Source: Halobacteriovorax sp. DA5 (GTDB lineage Bacteria; Bdellovibrionota; Bacteriovoracia; Bacteriovoracales; Bacteriovoracaceae). From it: 64,000 nt of DNA. Made by a program: the position numbers and the translations under genes. The stretch spans positions 124,001 through 188,000 of the forward strand of contig NZ_PPDJ01000009.1 of NCBI RefSeq assembly GCF_002903145.1. The letters run 5' to 3'. Of this stretch, positions 52,390-62,334 are shown one piece after another (positions within the stretch are counted from its first letter, which is position 1; the number at the start of each line of letters is the position of its first letter). The notes under the pieces are model-generated. The model was not told where the DNA came from, ran no database searches, and saw nothing but the letters and a program-made list of their open reading frames with translations.

Positions 52390-53547
52390 ATGAAAAAATA
52401 TGATGTCATAATCATTGGTGCTGGTGCCGCAGGTTTATTCTGCGGCATTCATGCTGCCAAAAGAGGAAGAAGTGTTTTAATTCTTGAAGGTGCAAAAGGC
52501 CCTGGAAAGAAGATTCTTGTCTCTGGAGGCGGGCGCTGTAACTTTACGAATCTTGACGTCACTCCAAATTTCTATGTTTCTAATAATCCTCATTTCTGTA
52601 AGTCAGCATTAAGCCAATATACAAATTGGGATTTTATCTCTTTTATATCTGAATACAATTTAACTTATACAGAAAAGACGTTAGGTCAGCTATTTTGTGA
52701 TCAAAAGTCGCGTGGAATTTTAGAAGCACTACTGAAGTCTATACCTAAAAATTGTGAGCTAAGAGTTAATAGTCGTGTTGTTGATGTTGAGCATGAAGAA
52801 GAATATAAAGTCACTTTATCTGATGGCACTGATTTTTTAAGTGAAACTCTTGTTCTTGCAACAGGAGGTCTTTCATTTCCTGGGCTTGGAGCAACTGATA
52901 TCGGCTATCGTGTGGCGAAAAAATTTGGTCATAAATTAATCGAGACGACACCTGCACTAGTGCCTTTTACTTTAGACAAAGTGAATGCAAATTTAGCAGG
53001 TATTGCTATTGAATCAGAGGTGAAGGTAGGAAGTAAGAAGTTTCTTGAAAATATCTTATGGACTCATAAGGGTCTAAGTGGTCCATCGATTTTAAAAGCA
53101 TCACTTTATTGGAATATTAAGGACGAGGTTAAGATTAATTTCTTACCTAAGAGTGATCTTTACGAAATTCTTAAAGAACATAAGAAGAAAAATCTAGTTA
53201 ATGCTTTAAAGGGACATTTACCAAGTCGTTTTGTTGAGCTTTGGTTGGCCCAGCACGATCTTCCCTTAAATAGAAATTGTGCAGAACTTTCTGGAGCACA
53301 AAAAGAAAAGCTAATAGAAGTAATGCATCACTGGACTTTTGTCCCTAATGGAACCGAAGGCTATCGTAAGGCCGAGGTTACAAGAGGTGGTGTGGATACA
53401 AATCAGGTAAGCTCCAAAACAATGGAGAGTCGATTGCAAAAGAATCTTTACTTTGTTGGTGAAGTTCTTGATGTTACAGGACTTCTTGGAGGATATAACT
53501 TCCAATGGGCCTGGTCCTCTGGCTATGTAGCCGCAAAATATGTATAA
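52390..53547 (+). CDS. BaiN/YhiN (HI0933)-family flavoprotein
   Basis: 385 residues, 4 bp after the helicase. DVIIIGAGAAGLFCGIHAAK (4-23) is the FAD-binding dinucleotide fold. GPGKKILVSGGGRCNFTN (near 37-54) is the family signature, and LATGGLSFPGLGATDIGY follows. The C-terminal TRGGVDTNQVSSKTMES and VTGLLGGYNFQWAWSSG closes the FAD site. Members include bile-acid and flavin-dependent reductases and E. coli YhiN; the physiological reaction is mostly unknown. The stop overlaps the murG start by 8 bp. Confidence 0.9.
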   Translation: MKKYDVIIIGAGAAGLFCGIHAAKRGRSVLILEGAKGPGKKILVSGGGRCNFTNLDVTPNFYVSNNPHFCKSALSQYTNWDFISFISEYNLTYTEKTLGQLFCDQKSRGILEALLKSIPKNCELRVNSRVVDVEHEEEYKVTLSDGTDFLSETLVLATGGLSFPGLGATDIGYRVAKKFGHKLIETTPALVPFTLDKVNANLAGIAIESEVKVGSKKFLENILWTHKGLSGPSILKASLYWNIKDEVKINFLPKSDLYEILKEHKKKNLVNALKGHLPSRFVELWLAQHDLPLNRNCAELSGAQKEKLIEVMHHWTFVPNGTEGYRKAEVTRGGVDTNQVSSKTMESRLQKNLYFVGEVLDVTGLLGGYNFQWAWSSGYVAAKYV

Positions 53548-54622
53548 TTTCTCTATGAGAAATAAGAAGAAAGAAAAAGCTGTTGTATTTACTGGTGGTG
53601 GAAGTGGTGGACATGTTGTTCCTGCTCTAACTTTAATTGATAAGTTAAAAGAAGATTCTGTTAGGATTTACTATATTGGTTCATATACTGGAATTGAGTC
53701 AAAGTTAACGAAAGGTAAGGTTGATCGCTATATTGGTGTTTCAACAGGGAAACTTAGAAGATATCTCGATTGGCAAAATATTACAGATATTTTTCGTCTA
53801 ATGATCGGACTAATTCAATGCTTTTATTATCTTGCTCATATTCGTTTACGTGCAAATACTATTGTATCGATGGGGGGATTTGTGAGTGTCCCAACTGTTG
53901 TTGCAGGTAAACTTCTTGGTTATAAAATTATTGTTCATGAACAAACGTCACGAGTAGGGCTTGCTAATAAAATTGCATCATTATTTGCTCATCGTGTGTT
54001 CGTTAGTTTCAAAGATTCTTTAAAATATTTTCCTCAAAAGATCGTTCGATATTCTGGATACCCTGTAAGAGATGAGTTTAAAACAACTCAACTAAAGACT
54101 CGTACTTTCAAAGGTATTGAGCTTAAGGATTCAGATGCGCCAATATTTTTCATTACTGGTGGTGGAAATGGTTCGAAATTATTGAATGATAAAATTAAAG
54201 AAAACTTAGGGCCGTTAACGAAACAATTTGTCGTTATACATCAAGTTGGAAGTCAGTATATTGAGGAGTATAAATCTCTTGAAAGTAGTCGCTATTTTCC
54301 AGTCGCTTTCTTAGGTGATGAAATGCCTGATCTAATGAAGGCAGCAAAGTACATTATTTCACGCTCTGGCGCAGGAACAGTTGCTGAGTTGATTGCAATT
54401 GGTAAACCTAGTCTTTATATTCCATTAAAAATTGCACAAAAGAACGAGCAATATCACAATGCGATGGAAGCAAACCGCCTCTTAGGTTCTATCGTAATTA
54501 CTGAAGATGAGTTTGGTCGTTGTGACTTATTAGAAGAAATAAAAAATATCCCATCACATGCTATCCCTCAGGATAGGGAGCATGCGAGTGAGATTATATT
54601 AAAAGAAATATTACAGTCTTAG
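53540..54622 (+). CDS. murG: UDP-GlcNAc:lipid I GlcNAc transferase MurG
   Basis: Adds GlcNAc to lipid I to make lipid II at the inner face of the membrane, the last cytoplasmic step of peptidoglycan synthesis. 360 residues, usual length. TGGGSGGHVVPALTL (18-32) is the first glycine-rich loop, SMGGFVSVP and HEQTSRVGLANKIAS the membrane/acceptor region, ITGGGNGSKLLN the second loop, and SRSGAGTVAELIAIGKPSLY the UDP-GlcNAc site. It is outside any division-and-cell-wall cluster in this window. ATG 53540 overlaps the preceding gene; ATG 53555 is an alternative. Its 3' end overlaps the convergent regulator gene by 12 bp. Confidence 0.9.
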   Translation: MYNFSMRNKKKEKAVVFTGGGSGGHVVPALTLIDKLKEDSVRIYYIGSYTGIESKLTKGKVDRYIGVSTGKLRRYLDWQNITDIFRLMIGLIQCFYYLAHIRLRANTIVSMGGFVSVPTVVAGKLLGYKIIVHEQTSRVGLANKIASLFAHRVFVSFKDSLKYFPQKIVRYSGYPVRDEFKTTQLKTRTFKGIELKDSDAPIFFITGGGNGSKLLNDKIKENLGPLTKQFVVIHQVGSQYIEEYKSLESSRYFPVAFLGDEMPDLMKAAKYIISRSGAGTVAELIAIGKPSLYIPLKIAQKNEQYHNAMEANRLLGSIVITEDEFGRCDLLEEIKNIPSHAIPQDREHASEIILKEILQS

Positions 54623-55312
54623 AAGTACACCACGAGACTTAATTGTCTTGATGTAGTTTGAGAAAGGCTTAATCTTTCTTCTTAGGTTTGATAGGTGAGT
54701 ATCAATATTTTGTGAGTTAACATCACTATCGGCCCAAACAACTTGAGAGATATGATCTCTTGAGAATATTTTGTTAGGGTTTGAAGCTAATAGAGTGATG
54801 ATTTTATACTCAGTTGTCGTAAGTTTAATTTCTTTTCCTTCTAGAACAACATTTTGCTGATCGAGATTGATTGAGAAATTATGATCTTCAAAGTTGATTT
54901 CATTCTTCTTTTTACGACGATGCTTATTCTTCTTTGCTTCTACTTTATTTTTAATACGGGCCACTAGTTCATTAATGGTTACTGGCTTAACAATAAAGTC
55001 TTGTGCTCCAATTTCAAGTCCCTTAACACAGGCTTCTTCTGAAGGGTCACCAGTTAAGAAAATTACAGGAGTACGCGGAGCAAGTTCTCTGGCCTTACTA
55101 AATAGTTCGAAACCATTTACTTCTGGCATGTGAAGATCCAGCACCATAATGTCTGTCTTGTTTGTGTTCAAGAAACTTAGAAGCTCGAGAGGATTTTGAA
55201 TAAGTTCTAAATCAAACTCATCTTCTAGAAGATCTTGGTAGTTTTCTAAGTTATCGCTGTCATCGTCAACGATTGTTACGTGTGGCTTCTGGGCCTTTAA
55301 AATTTTTGACAT
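54611..55312 (-). CDS. OmpR/PhoB-family response regulator, orphan
   Basis: 233 residues. Receiver domain with the acidic pocket DDD (16-18), phosphoacceptor Asp59 in VLDLHMPEVNG, Thr87 and Lys109 (FIVKPVT). A Lys/Arg-rich linker (about 127-140) joins a winged-helix domain, which ends VNSQNIDTHLSNLRRKI then KTIKSRGVLLRL. No histidine kinase is adjacent, so its partner is unknown. Activates or represses genes as a phosphorylated dimer. Overlaps murG tail to tail by 12 bp. Confidence 0.9.
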   Translation of the reverse strand: MSKILKAQKPHVTIVDDDSDNLENYQDLLEDEFDLELIQNPLELLSFLNTNKTDIMVLDLHMPEVNGFELFSKARELAPRTPVIFLTGDPSEEACVKGLEIGAQDFIVKPVTINELVARIKNKVEAKKNKHRRKKKNEINFEDHNFSINLDQQNVVLEGKEIKLTTTEYKIITLLASNPNKIFSRDHISQVVWADSDVNSQNIDTHLSNLRRKIKPFSNYIKTIKSRGVLLRL

Positions 55313-55470
55313 GATTCAACTTCTCGTTCTTTAGTTTTGAACTATAACGTATTGATTTTAAAGGTTGGTTCATATGCTCGTCAATAAGATAAATATATGC
55401 TCGACGCGTCGTTTTGGGATTATTTAGATAATTTCTTTAATTATAGGTACTTAAGAGTTCGTAATTGTGG

Positions 55471-55502
55471 AAAAAAAAAGCCCCTAGTTCTTGTCTAGGG
55501 GC
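55471..55502 (-). terminator. terminator of typA
   Basis: Read on the minus strand: GCCCCTAG, ACAAGAA, CTAGGGGC then nine T. 35 bp after the typA stop. A perfect 8-bp stem. Confidence 0.9.
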
Positions 55503-55536
55503 CTATATTGGGTATTTTAAGCTTTTTAATTGGCAA

Positions 55537-57378
55537 TTAGTCCTTGCTCTTCTTTTCTTTTCTAACAACTGAACGTTTATTAGCAGCAAGCTCTTTCTTT
55601 CTAATACGGATATTTTGAGGAGTTACTTCTACCCATTCATCGTTATCAATCCAGTCAAGTGCCCACTCTAGAGTTCTTGGTCTTACTGGTGGAAGAATGA
55701 TGTTTTCATCTTTACCTGCAGTACGAACTGAAGTTAGTTGTTTCCCACGACAAATGTTAACGTTGGCATCGTTTTCTTTTTTACTTTCACCGATAACCAT
55801 CCCTTCGTAAACCATATCACCTGGCTCAACAAAGAACTCACCGTTGTTAAGTAGGTTGAAGACAGCGTATCCAGTAACTTTACCAGCTCTATCTGAAATG
55901 ATGGCACCATTTTGACGAGCAAGCATTTCACCTGCAAATGGACGGTAACCTAGGAATTCTGTTGAAAGGATCCCTTCTCCACGAGTATCTGTCATGAAAG
56001 CACCACGGTAACCGATTAGACCACGTGATGGAATTTCGAATTCAATCCTTGTACGACCTTCACCGATTGGCATCATTGAAGACATGATTCCTTTTCTGAT
56101 TGAAAGTTTTTCAGTTACAACACCAGTAAAATCATCTGGTACATCAAGAACTGCTAACTCATATGGCTCGTGCTTTTGGCCATCGATATCTTGGAAAAGT
56201 ACTTCTGGTCTTGAAACCATTAGCTCAAAACCTTTACGTCTTAGTTCTTCGAAAACGATAGCGATTTGAAGCTCTCCACGACCTTTTAGTTTGTATACTT
56301 TTGCGTCGTCAGTTCCTTCATATTGAAGAGCAACGTTTAGACGACAAGCATCTTGTAAGAATTCTTCAAGCTTTCTTGAAGTTAGGTATTCACCTTCTTG
56401 ACCACTCATTGGAGAAGTTGAAACAGAAACGTTAACCGCAACAGTTGGTGGCTCTACTTCAATTCTTTCTAGTGGGTTTTGAGCAGTAGTTGGAGTGATT
56501 GTATCTCCAATATGAACTTCTTCAATACCAGCACAAATAACGATCTCTCCAGCGTGAGCTTCGTTAACTTCAACTGTTTGAAGTCCTGAGTAAGTTTGAA
56601 TATTTGAAACTTTGAAGTTCTTAGATTTTCCATCACCGATACAAGTAAATTGTTGGTTCTTAACAATTGTACCTTGGTGAATACGTCCAACAAATTGTTG
56701 TCCTAGAAATTTTGAGTATGTAAGATTTGAAACGAGTAATTGTAGAGGAGAATCGATGTCTTGTTTTGGTTCTGGGAAGTAGTCTGAAACCATGAAATCC
56801 AGTACCGGAATCATATCCTCCCTTACTACACCTGGCTCCATTGCTGCCCAACCATTCTTTGCAGAAGCGTAGATAAAAGGGATATCAATATCAAAGTCTT
56901 CAACTTCAAGTTCAGTTGCGATTTCTAGAAGTAGGTCTTCACATTCACCTTTTACTTCTTCAATTCTTTGGTCTGGACGGTCAACCTTATTGATAATAAC
57001 GGCAACTTTTAGTCCTCTTGAAAGAGCTTTTCTAAGTACAAAACGAGTTTGTGGAAGTGGCCCTTCTGAAGCGTCAACTAGAAGTAGTACACCATCTACC
57101 ATCATTAGTGATCTTTCTACTTCTCCACCAAAGTCCGCGTGGCCTGGAGTATCAAGTAGGTTAATTTTTGTGTCTTTGTAAAAGAAAGAACAGTTTTTAG
57201 CTGTAATTGTAATCCCGCGTTCTTTTTCGATTTCGCCAGAGTCCATTACTCTCTCTTCAACTTCAGCGCGTTCGTCAAAAGTGTTTGATTGCTTAAGGAT
57301 TTCATCAACCATGGTTGTTTTACCGTGGTCAACGTGCGCAACTACTGCGATGTTTTTTAATTTCTCAAATTGACTCAT
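55537..57378 (-). CDS. typA: translational GTPase TypA/BipA
   Basis: Ribosome-associated GTPase involved in large-subunit assembly and stress adaptation. 613 residues, standard. [16 protein letters not shown] (13-28) is the P-loop, [10 protein letters not shown] the switch [15 protein letters not shown] switch II, and [10 protein letters not shown] the guanine-specificity motif. Elongation-factor-like domains follow, then the TypA-specific C-terminal domain containing [20 protein letters not shown]. Expressed as a single gene with its own terminator. It diverges from the ABC-F gene over 65 bp. Confidence 0.96.
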   Translation of the reverse strand: MSQFEKLKNIAVVAHVDHGKTTMVDEILKQSNTFDERAEVEERVMDSGEIEKERGITITAKNCSFFYKDTKINLLDTPGHADFGGEVERSLMMVDGVLLLVDASEGPLPQTRFVLRKALSRGLKVAVIINKVDRPDQRIEEVKGECEDLLLEIATELEVEDFDIDIPFIYASAKNGWAAMEPGVVREDMIPVLDFMVSDYFPEPKQDIDSPLQLLVSNLTYSKFLGQQFVGRIHQGTIVKNQQFTCIGDGKSKNFKVSNIQTYSGLQTVEVNEAHAGEIVICAGIEEVHIGDTITPTTAQNPLERIEVEPPTVAVNVSVSTSPMSGQEGEYLTSRKLEEFLQDACRLNVALQYEGTDDAKVYKLKGRGELQIAIVFEELRRKGFELMVSRPEVLFQDIDGQKHEPYELAVLDVPDDFTGVVTEKLSIRKGIMSSMMPIGEGRTRIEFEIPSRGLIGYRGAFMTDTRGEGILSTEFLGYRPFAGEMLARQNGAIISDRAGKVTGYAVFNLLNNGEFFVEPGDMVYEGMVIGESKKENDANVNICRGKQLTSVRTAGKDENIILPPVRPRTLEWALDWIDNDEWVEVTPQNIRIRKKELAANKRSVVRKEKKSKD

Positions 57379-57443
57379 TGTGTGCCCTTTCTTGTCTGTC
57401 TAATCTGCTTTCTATTAATGAATTTATTTGCTACACAATATAT

Positions 57444-59180
57444 ATGATTCAGCTTGTAAATGTAACTAAATCTTTTGGTGGCCGAACGCTTTTTGAAGAA
57501 GTGACGTTCTCACTCAATATGGGTGAAAGAATAGGCCTAGTGGGACGAAACGGTACTGGTAAATCGACTTTATTTAAGGTCATTATGGGGATCGAGTCCT
57601 ATGATAGTGGCGAAGTAAAGATTCCAAAGTCTTATAAAATCGGTACCTTAGATCAACATATTCACTTCTCGCATGAGACTGTCTTGGCCGAGTGTATGTC
57701 AGCACTAGGGCCAGAGTTTGAATATGAAACTTACCGAGCAGAAAAACTCTTAACTGGACTAGGCTTTTCTGATGAAGATTTTGTGAAAAGTCCCCAGAGT
57801 TTTTCAGGTGGTTATCAGATACGAATTAATCTCGTCAAAACTCTTCTTACTGAGCCGAACTGCCTCTTATTAGATGAGCCAACAAATTACCTTGATATCG
57901 TCTCACTTCAGTGGCTTCGTTCATTTCTAAGAACCTTCCAAGGTGAAGTAATTATCATTACTCACGATCGTTCATTTATGGATTCGGTAACGACTCATAC
58001 GATGGGTGTTCATCGTGGAAAGCTTAGAAAAATAAAAGGGCCAACAAAGAAGTACTACGAGCAGCTTGAGCAAGATGAGATTATTTATGAACAAACTCGT
58101 GTGAATCAAGAGAAGAAAATAAAGCATATGATGGATTACGTGGATAAGTACCGTGTAAGTGCCAGAGGTGCATCTCAAGCTCAGTCGCGTTTAAAGGCAA
58201 TTGAAAAGATGCAAGATATGAAGCAACTAGAAAAGATAGCTGATCTTGATTTTTCTTTTAATCACGTTTCATGCCCAGGTAAGCAAATCATGAAGGTTAA
58301 TGATTTGAGCTTTGGTTATGATGAAGAGAATTTATTTTCTGGTGTGAGTTTTGAAGTAGACCGTGAAGATCGAATTGGGATTATTGGAAAAAATGGTAAA
58401 GGTAAGTCGACTCTTCTCAATGTTCTCTCTCATGAGCTTAAACAGAGAACAGGAGAGATTTGGGAACACCCAAGTCTTGCCCTAGGACACTTTGGTCAAA
58501 CAAATGTGAAACGTCTTCATGCAGAGAATACAATTGCTCAAGAAATCCAAGAAGTTAATACGGAACTACCTATTACGAGAGTAAAGGCAATTGCCGGAAC
58601 TATGCTTTTTACTGGTGAAGATTCAGACAAGAGAATTTCTGTTTTATCTGGTGGAGAAAAAGCTAGGGTTATGCTTGGAAAAATTCTGGCAAAGAAAACG
58701 AACTTACTTTTTCTAGATGAACCAACAAACCACTTAGATATGGAGAGTATTGAGTCTCTAGGTGAAGCGATCAATGACTATGAGGGAGCATGCTTGATTG
58801 TAACTCACAATGAGGATCTTCTGCGCTCTTGTGTTAACAAACTTGTAATCTTTAGAAAAGATGGTGCCGAGTTCTTTGAGGGTACTTATGACGAATTTCT
58901 TGAAAAAATTGGTTGGGAAGAAGATGTAAAGCCAATAAAAGAAAAGCCTGCTCCGATAAAAGTAGAACCAGTAAAAAAAGAAGAGCCTAAGGTATCAGGA
59001 AATAAATATAAAGAAGAAGAGATCATGGCCCAGATTGAAACATTAGAAAAGTATCAGTCTGTTTTAGAAGAGAAAATTCAGAATGCTTCAGCGGCGGGTG
59101 ACACCGATGCAATAACTAGCGCAGGCCATGAGCTTGAACTAGTTAATGCAAAAATCGATGAGTTACTAGAGTTACTATAA
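57444..59180 (+). CDS. ABC-F family ATPase (Uup/EttA-like)
   Basis: 578 residues from the ATG at 57444 (N-terminus MIQLVNVTKSFGG); upstream frame extends into typA and is not used. Two ABC domains: GLVGRNGTGKST (from about residue 32), FSGGYQIR and LLLDEPTNYLD; then IGIIGKNGKGKST, LSGGEKARVMLGKIL and LFLDEPTNHLD. The linker between them (EQTRVNQEKKIKHMMDYVDK and on) is the P-site tRNA interaction motif typical of ribosome-acting ABC-F proteins. A C-terminal coiled coil (about 540-578) resembles Uup. No membrane part, so not a transporter. It is joined end-to-end (zero gap) with the convergent gene. Confidence 0.9.
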   Translation: MIQLVNVTKSFGGRTLFEEVTFSLNMGERIGLVGRNGTGKSTLFKVIMGIESYDSGEVKIPKSYKIGTLDQHIHFSHETVLAECMSALGPEFEYETYRAEKLLTGLGFSDEDFVKSPQSFSGGYQIRINLVKTLLTEPNCLLLDEPTNYLDIVSLQWLRSFLRTFQGEVIIITHDRSFMDSVTTHTMGVHRGKLRKIKGPTKKYYEQLEQDEIIYEQTRVNQEKKIKHMMDYVDKYRVSARGASQAQSRLKAIEKMQDMKQLEKIADLDFSFNHVSCPGKQIMKVNDLSFGYDEENLFSGVSFEVDREDRIGIIGKNGKGKSTLLNVLSHELKQRTGEIWEHPSLALGHFGQTNVKRLHAENTIAQEIQEVNTELPITRVKAIAGTMLFTGEDSDKRISVLSGGEKARVMLGKILAKKTNLLFLDEPTNHLDMESIESLGEAINDYEGACLIVTHNEDLLRSCVNKLVIFRKDGAEFFEGTYDEFLEKIGWEEDVKPIKEKPAPIKVEPVKKEEPKVSGNKYKEEEIMAQIETLEKYQSVLEEKIQNASAAGDTDAITSAGHELELVNAKIDELLELL

Positions 59181-60551
59181 TTATTGTTCTTGTGCTGATG
59201 ATGAGTTAGACGAATCAGGAGCACTTGTACGAATGGCCTTGTCGGCTTTCGCATTGGCACATTGAGTGGCATCATTTTCATCACAAGGACAGTATGCAAG
59301 AAGTTTAGATTTAATATCGAACTTCTTTTGCTTTTCAGAGTGGGCTTCGCAGATTAACTTCTTAAGACACACTCCCTTATTTGAGCAATTAGCATTCTTT
59401 CCTTCAAATAATTTTTCATTCGAATCAAAGTTACAATTGTAATAGATTAAATCATCAGGAAGAAGCTCCTCTTCTTGTTCGACTTCTACCTGTACAGGAA
59501 CAAATTTTTCTTCATCGCCACCATCTGCTTCTCGAGGAATTGCTTTCTCTCTTCCGTCGTCATCACGTGGAATTACTGGAATAGCTTCTGGTGTAGGCTC
59601 TGGTTCTTTTTCCTCTACTTTAGGACTTTCTGGTTGCTCAGGCTTTTCAAAAATTGTTGCAAGCCTCTCTTTTAGAGCATTACAGCTAAATGCCTTTTTA
59701 GGTGTACTCTTTGCTTCACAAAAACAATTTACATTATCAATGATTTTTTCAAATGTTTCTTTATTGTTATTATAGCGCTCTTTCAAAGACTCTTTGAAAT
59801 TAGGAACTTTTGCAGAAGCTTCTAGACATTGAGAAGTCGCATAAGCATATGAAGGTGAGACTTTAATACAAATTCCGGCTTCGCTATTTCTTTTTGAGTT
59901 TTTTGTAGCTACAAATGGTAGTGGGTCGAGACTCGAGTCATAGCCACCAAAAATTTTCGGATTACAGCGAAATAGGTTTTTTCCACCACAACTATAACTA
60001 TTAGTATAAACTTCTGAATCAACACTTTGAACTTTATCTAAACCAGAAACTTTCCAAGGAGCCTGACAATAGCTACCTTTTCTCGTTGATGCCCAACCAC
60101 CAAAGTAGCACATATTGTTACACTCTTGCCCTTCAGCGCAAGCTGTTGGGATTAGCATATCGATGACAAAGTTAAATGAATATTTTCCACCATTTGTACT
60201 TTCAACCTTGTAGAGTCCATTTCGTGAAACTTCAGCAAGTGTCTTCAAATAAGCTTCGATAATATCCGATGTGTATTCACTTTGCGGTAACATTTTTAAA
60301 GCTTGTTGATAAATATAGTTATCTGATACAGCAATGTCGGTCGTTGAAATAGGGTAGGTTACCTGAATCCCTACTTTAGGATTGTTTAAAAATGGTTTCA
60401 CCTTTATATATTTTTTCGACTTAGTTTGGATTAAATAGTGTTCTTTCGTAATATTAATTAACTTACCTGTATTGTATACTGTTGGTACTGTGAAAGCATA
60501 CGTGTTAAAAAATGAAGTAATAGTGAATAGAACAGAAATTAAATATTTCAT
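59181..60551 (-). CDS. large exported Cys-rich protein, function unknown
   Basis: 456 residues. Signal peptide ISVLFTITSFFNTYA (cleavage near 19). A basic, beta-rich N-terminal region (about 20-130) is followed by a Cys-rich domain (about 135-265: CAEGQECNNMCYFGGWAS, SYSCGGKNLFRCNP, GICIKVSPSYAY) and another near 277-295 (VNCFCEAK). A Pro/Glu-rich disordered stretch (about 303-365) leads to a last Cys-rich module (NCNF, ANCSNKGVCLKKLICEA, YCPCDEND). Many disulfides are likely. It lies 1 bp after the next upstream gene, forming an operon of exported proteins. Not recognised. Confidence 0.65.
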   Translation of the reverse strand: MKYLISVLFTITSFFNTYAFTVPTVYNTGKLINITKEHYLIQTKSKKYIKVKPFLNNPKVGIQVTYPISTTDIAVSDNYIYQQALKMLPQSEYTSDIIEAYLKTLAEVSRNGLYKVESTNGGKYSFNFVIDMLIPTACAEGQECNNMCYFGGWASTRKGSYCQAPWKVSGLDKVQSVDSEVYTNSYSCGGKNLFRCNPKIFGGYDSSLDPLPFVATKNSKRNSEAGICIKVSPSYAYATSQCLEASAKVPNFKESLKERYNNNKETFEKIIDNVNCFCEAKSTPKKAFSCNALKERLATIFEKPEQPESPKVEEKEPEPTPEAIPVIPRDDDGREKAIPREADGGDEEKFVPVQVEVEQEEELLPDDLIYYNCNFDSNEKLFEGKNANCSNKGVCLKKLICEAHSEKQKKFDIKSKLLAYCPCDENDATQCANAKADKAIRTSAPDSSNSSSAQEQ

Positions 60552-60552
60552 C

Positions 60553-61644
60553 TTATACCTCCGTTCCTAATTCAATAACACTACACTTATTCTCAATTGT
60601 AGAATTTGAAATGGATTTCACATGACAAGAGTTATCTCCAATTGATTCTTCATCATTAAATTCACATGTGATCTGATAAGTTTGATTTTTACATTTATAA
60701 GTTTGAGCACAAACTCTAGAATTTGAATTGTCATTGATACACTGTTTTGGATCTTCTTGTGAGAATGATATAAGTTCGAATTTTGCAAAGTCAATTTGCT
60801 CGTCTTCATTTGTACATATCTCATCTCGACATTTACCATAAAGCTTGGCCGTTGGAGTAAATCCGTCTTCTGGTTTATACCTATAACTTTGATCGATAGG
60901 ATAACAGTTGCTACGTCCAACTTTTTTAAGCTCTTCCTCTGAAAGCTTTAGCCTTTTGGGACGGCAGTTACTTTCTTTTGCTAAAATGTTTTTTGTTCTT
61001 TCGTAACAAAAATAAAATTTTCTTTCGATCTCAGGTGTTTGAGTATCAATCTCAACAGGCTCTGGTTTTGTCGCAGATGACGTCTTAACTTCAATAGCTC
61101 CGCGATCTTTTGGATTTAAAAGGGCAACTTTTACAATATTGCGAGCACTTTCATTCGTAATACAACGAATCGTCATCTCTCCACCTGAAACAATTCTAAG
61201 TGTAGCTTGAGAGCTATCGTAGCAATAATTACTTTCTTTATTTACTTCGATCTCTTTGACTTCTCGATAGATTTTTCTAACTTCTTCGCGATCACGATAG
61301 ATATCTAATCTTGCACGTACATTACTTAAGCTATCTCTAGTACTTACAGAACTATCACCTTTAGCTATTTTATCCATTAAAGCTTTTTCCTCTTGTAAGA
61401 GAGGATCGGCCTTTTCCATAATTACTTCAGTTAAGCGAGCTTTTAAATGATCAGTAAAAGCCTTCTTATATGCATCAGACTCAAGAATATTGATCTTAGA
61501 GCCATGAACACTTGCTTCGTAGAATTCATGACCTTCAATAATTTGATCTACAATTTTGTCATCATTTGCAAACAAAGGATTTGAAAAGAGTAGCGGTGCT
61601 ATGAGACTACATAGTTTTAAAATTTTTTTCTTTGAATAAATCAT
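60553..61644 (-). CDS. exported Cys-containing protein, function unknown
   Basis: 363 residues from the ATG at 61644 (AAAGGGA upstream); the frame opens at a TTG at 61674. Signal peptide LKLCSLIAPLLFSNPLFA. The first half (about 28-130) is helical and charged (ARLTEVIMEKADPLLQEEKALMDKI-like pattern), probably coiled coil. The second half has around 13 Cys in a spacing suited to disulfides (NYCYDSS, CYERTKN, SNCRPKR, SNCYPID, CRDEICT, KCKNQTYQITCEF). No domain recognised. It precedes the 456-residue exported protein by 1 bp on one transcript. Confidence 0.62.
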   Translation of the reverse strand: MIYSKKKILKLCSLIAPLLFSNPLFANDDKIVDQIIEGHEFYEASVHGSKINILESDAYKKAFTDHLKARLTEVIMEKADPLLQEEKALMDKIAKGDSSVSTRDSLSNVRARLDIYRDREEVRKIYREVKEIEVNKESNYCYDSSQATLRIVSGGEMTIRCITNESARNIVKVALLNPKDRGAIEVKTSSATKPEPVEIDTQTPEIERKFYFCYERTKNILAKESNCRPKRLKLSEEELKKVGRSNCYPIDQSYRYKPEDGFTPTAKLYGKCRDEICTNEDEQIDFAKFELISFSQEDPKQCINDNSNSRVCAQTYKCKNQTYQITCEFNDEESIGDNSCHVKSISNSTIENKCSVIELGTEV

Positions 61645-61738
61645 TACGATAATTCCCTTTCTCTCATTACTCAATTCTTATCGGTAATGAGGGGCAATTA
61701 CTTGAGCAAAAGCGTTCTAATCTAAGTATTTAAAATTC

Positions 61739-62293
61739 TTATTGATTATGTGATTTCACATTGTTGTTTTTACGATTAGACTGGTTGTTTTCAACTTCAC
61801 CTTTTTGATTACTTTGAGATTGGTTGATAACACGATCACGTGATTTTAAAGTAACTTTCGTCGCACTAAACCAAGGATCTTCAATCTTAATTTGGTCTTC
61901 ATTACCATCTAGAATAGTGATAACGGGTACAATATCATATGAGTCTTTTTCTTCTTGTTTTACTGAAAGTCTAATAGTTTGTGGCCCTTTACCTTTTCTT
62001 GCACTTGAATCCTCTAGCTCGATTATGTATTTACTTTCTTTTCTAAGTGTTTTGTATTTCTTACGTGGACAACCTCCTAACTTATATGAAGTAATGACAT
62101 CTGCGGCACAGCCGTCACTAATATAGTAAAGTAGGTCATATTCAACAATAATTCGATCAGGAGAATCTGCATCTATTGTAATTTCTTTCTTAGGAAAAAA
62201 GCTTTTGTTAAGCTTTATCTTCATTTCAGAAGCGTGAATTGCAAATGCAAATAAAATGACTAATGAAGATTTTAAGACAATTTTAAGTCTCAT
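61739..62293 (-). CDS. exported protein, function unknown
   Basis: 184 residues. Signal peptide IVLKSSLVILFAFAIHASE (cleavage near 22). A beta-rich body (about 23-150) has a pair of Cys (SDGCAADVITSYKLGGCPRKK) that could form one loop-closing disulfide. The C-terminus is a polar Asn/Gln/Ser/Lys tail with no structure. Located between the PLD-like gene and two larger exported-protein genes on the same strand. Unknown function. Confidence 0.6.
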   Translation of the reverse strand: MRLKIVLKSSLVILFAFAIHASEMKIKLNKSFFPKKEITIDADSPDRIIVEYDLLYYISDGCAADVITSYKLGGCPRKKYKTLRKESKYIIELEDSSARKGKGPQTIRLSVKQEEKDSYDIVPVITILDGNEDQIKIEDPWFSATKVTLKSRDRVINQSQSNQKGEVENNQSNRKNNNVKSHNQ

Positions 62294-62334
62294 ATTACCA
62301 CCTAAGAAAAGTTTCCTAAGTAGCTCATCGGAAT

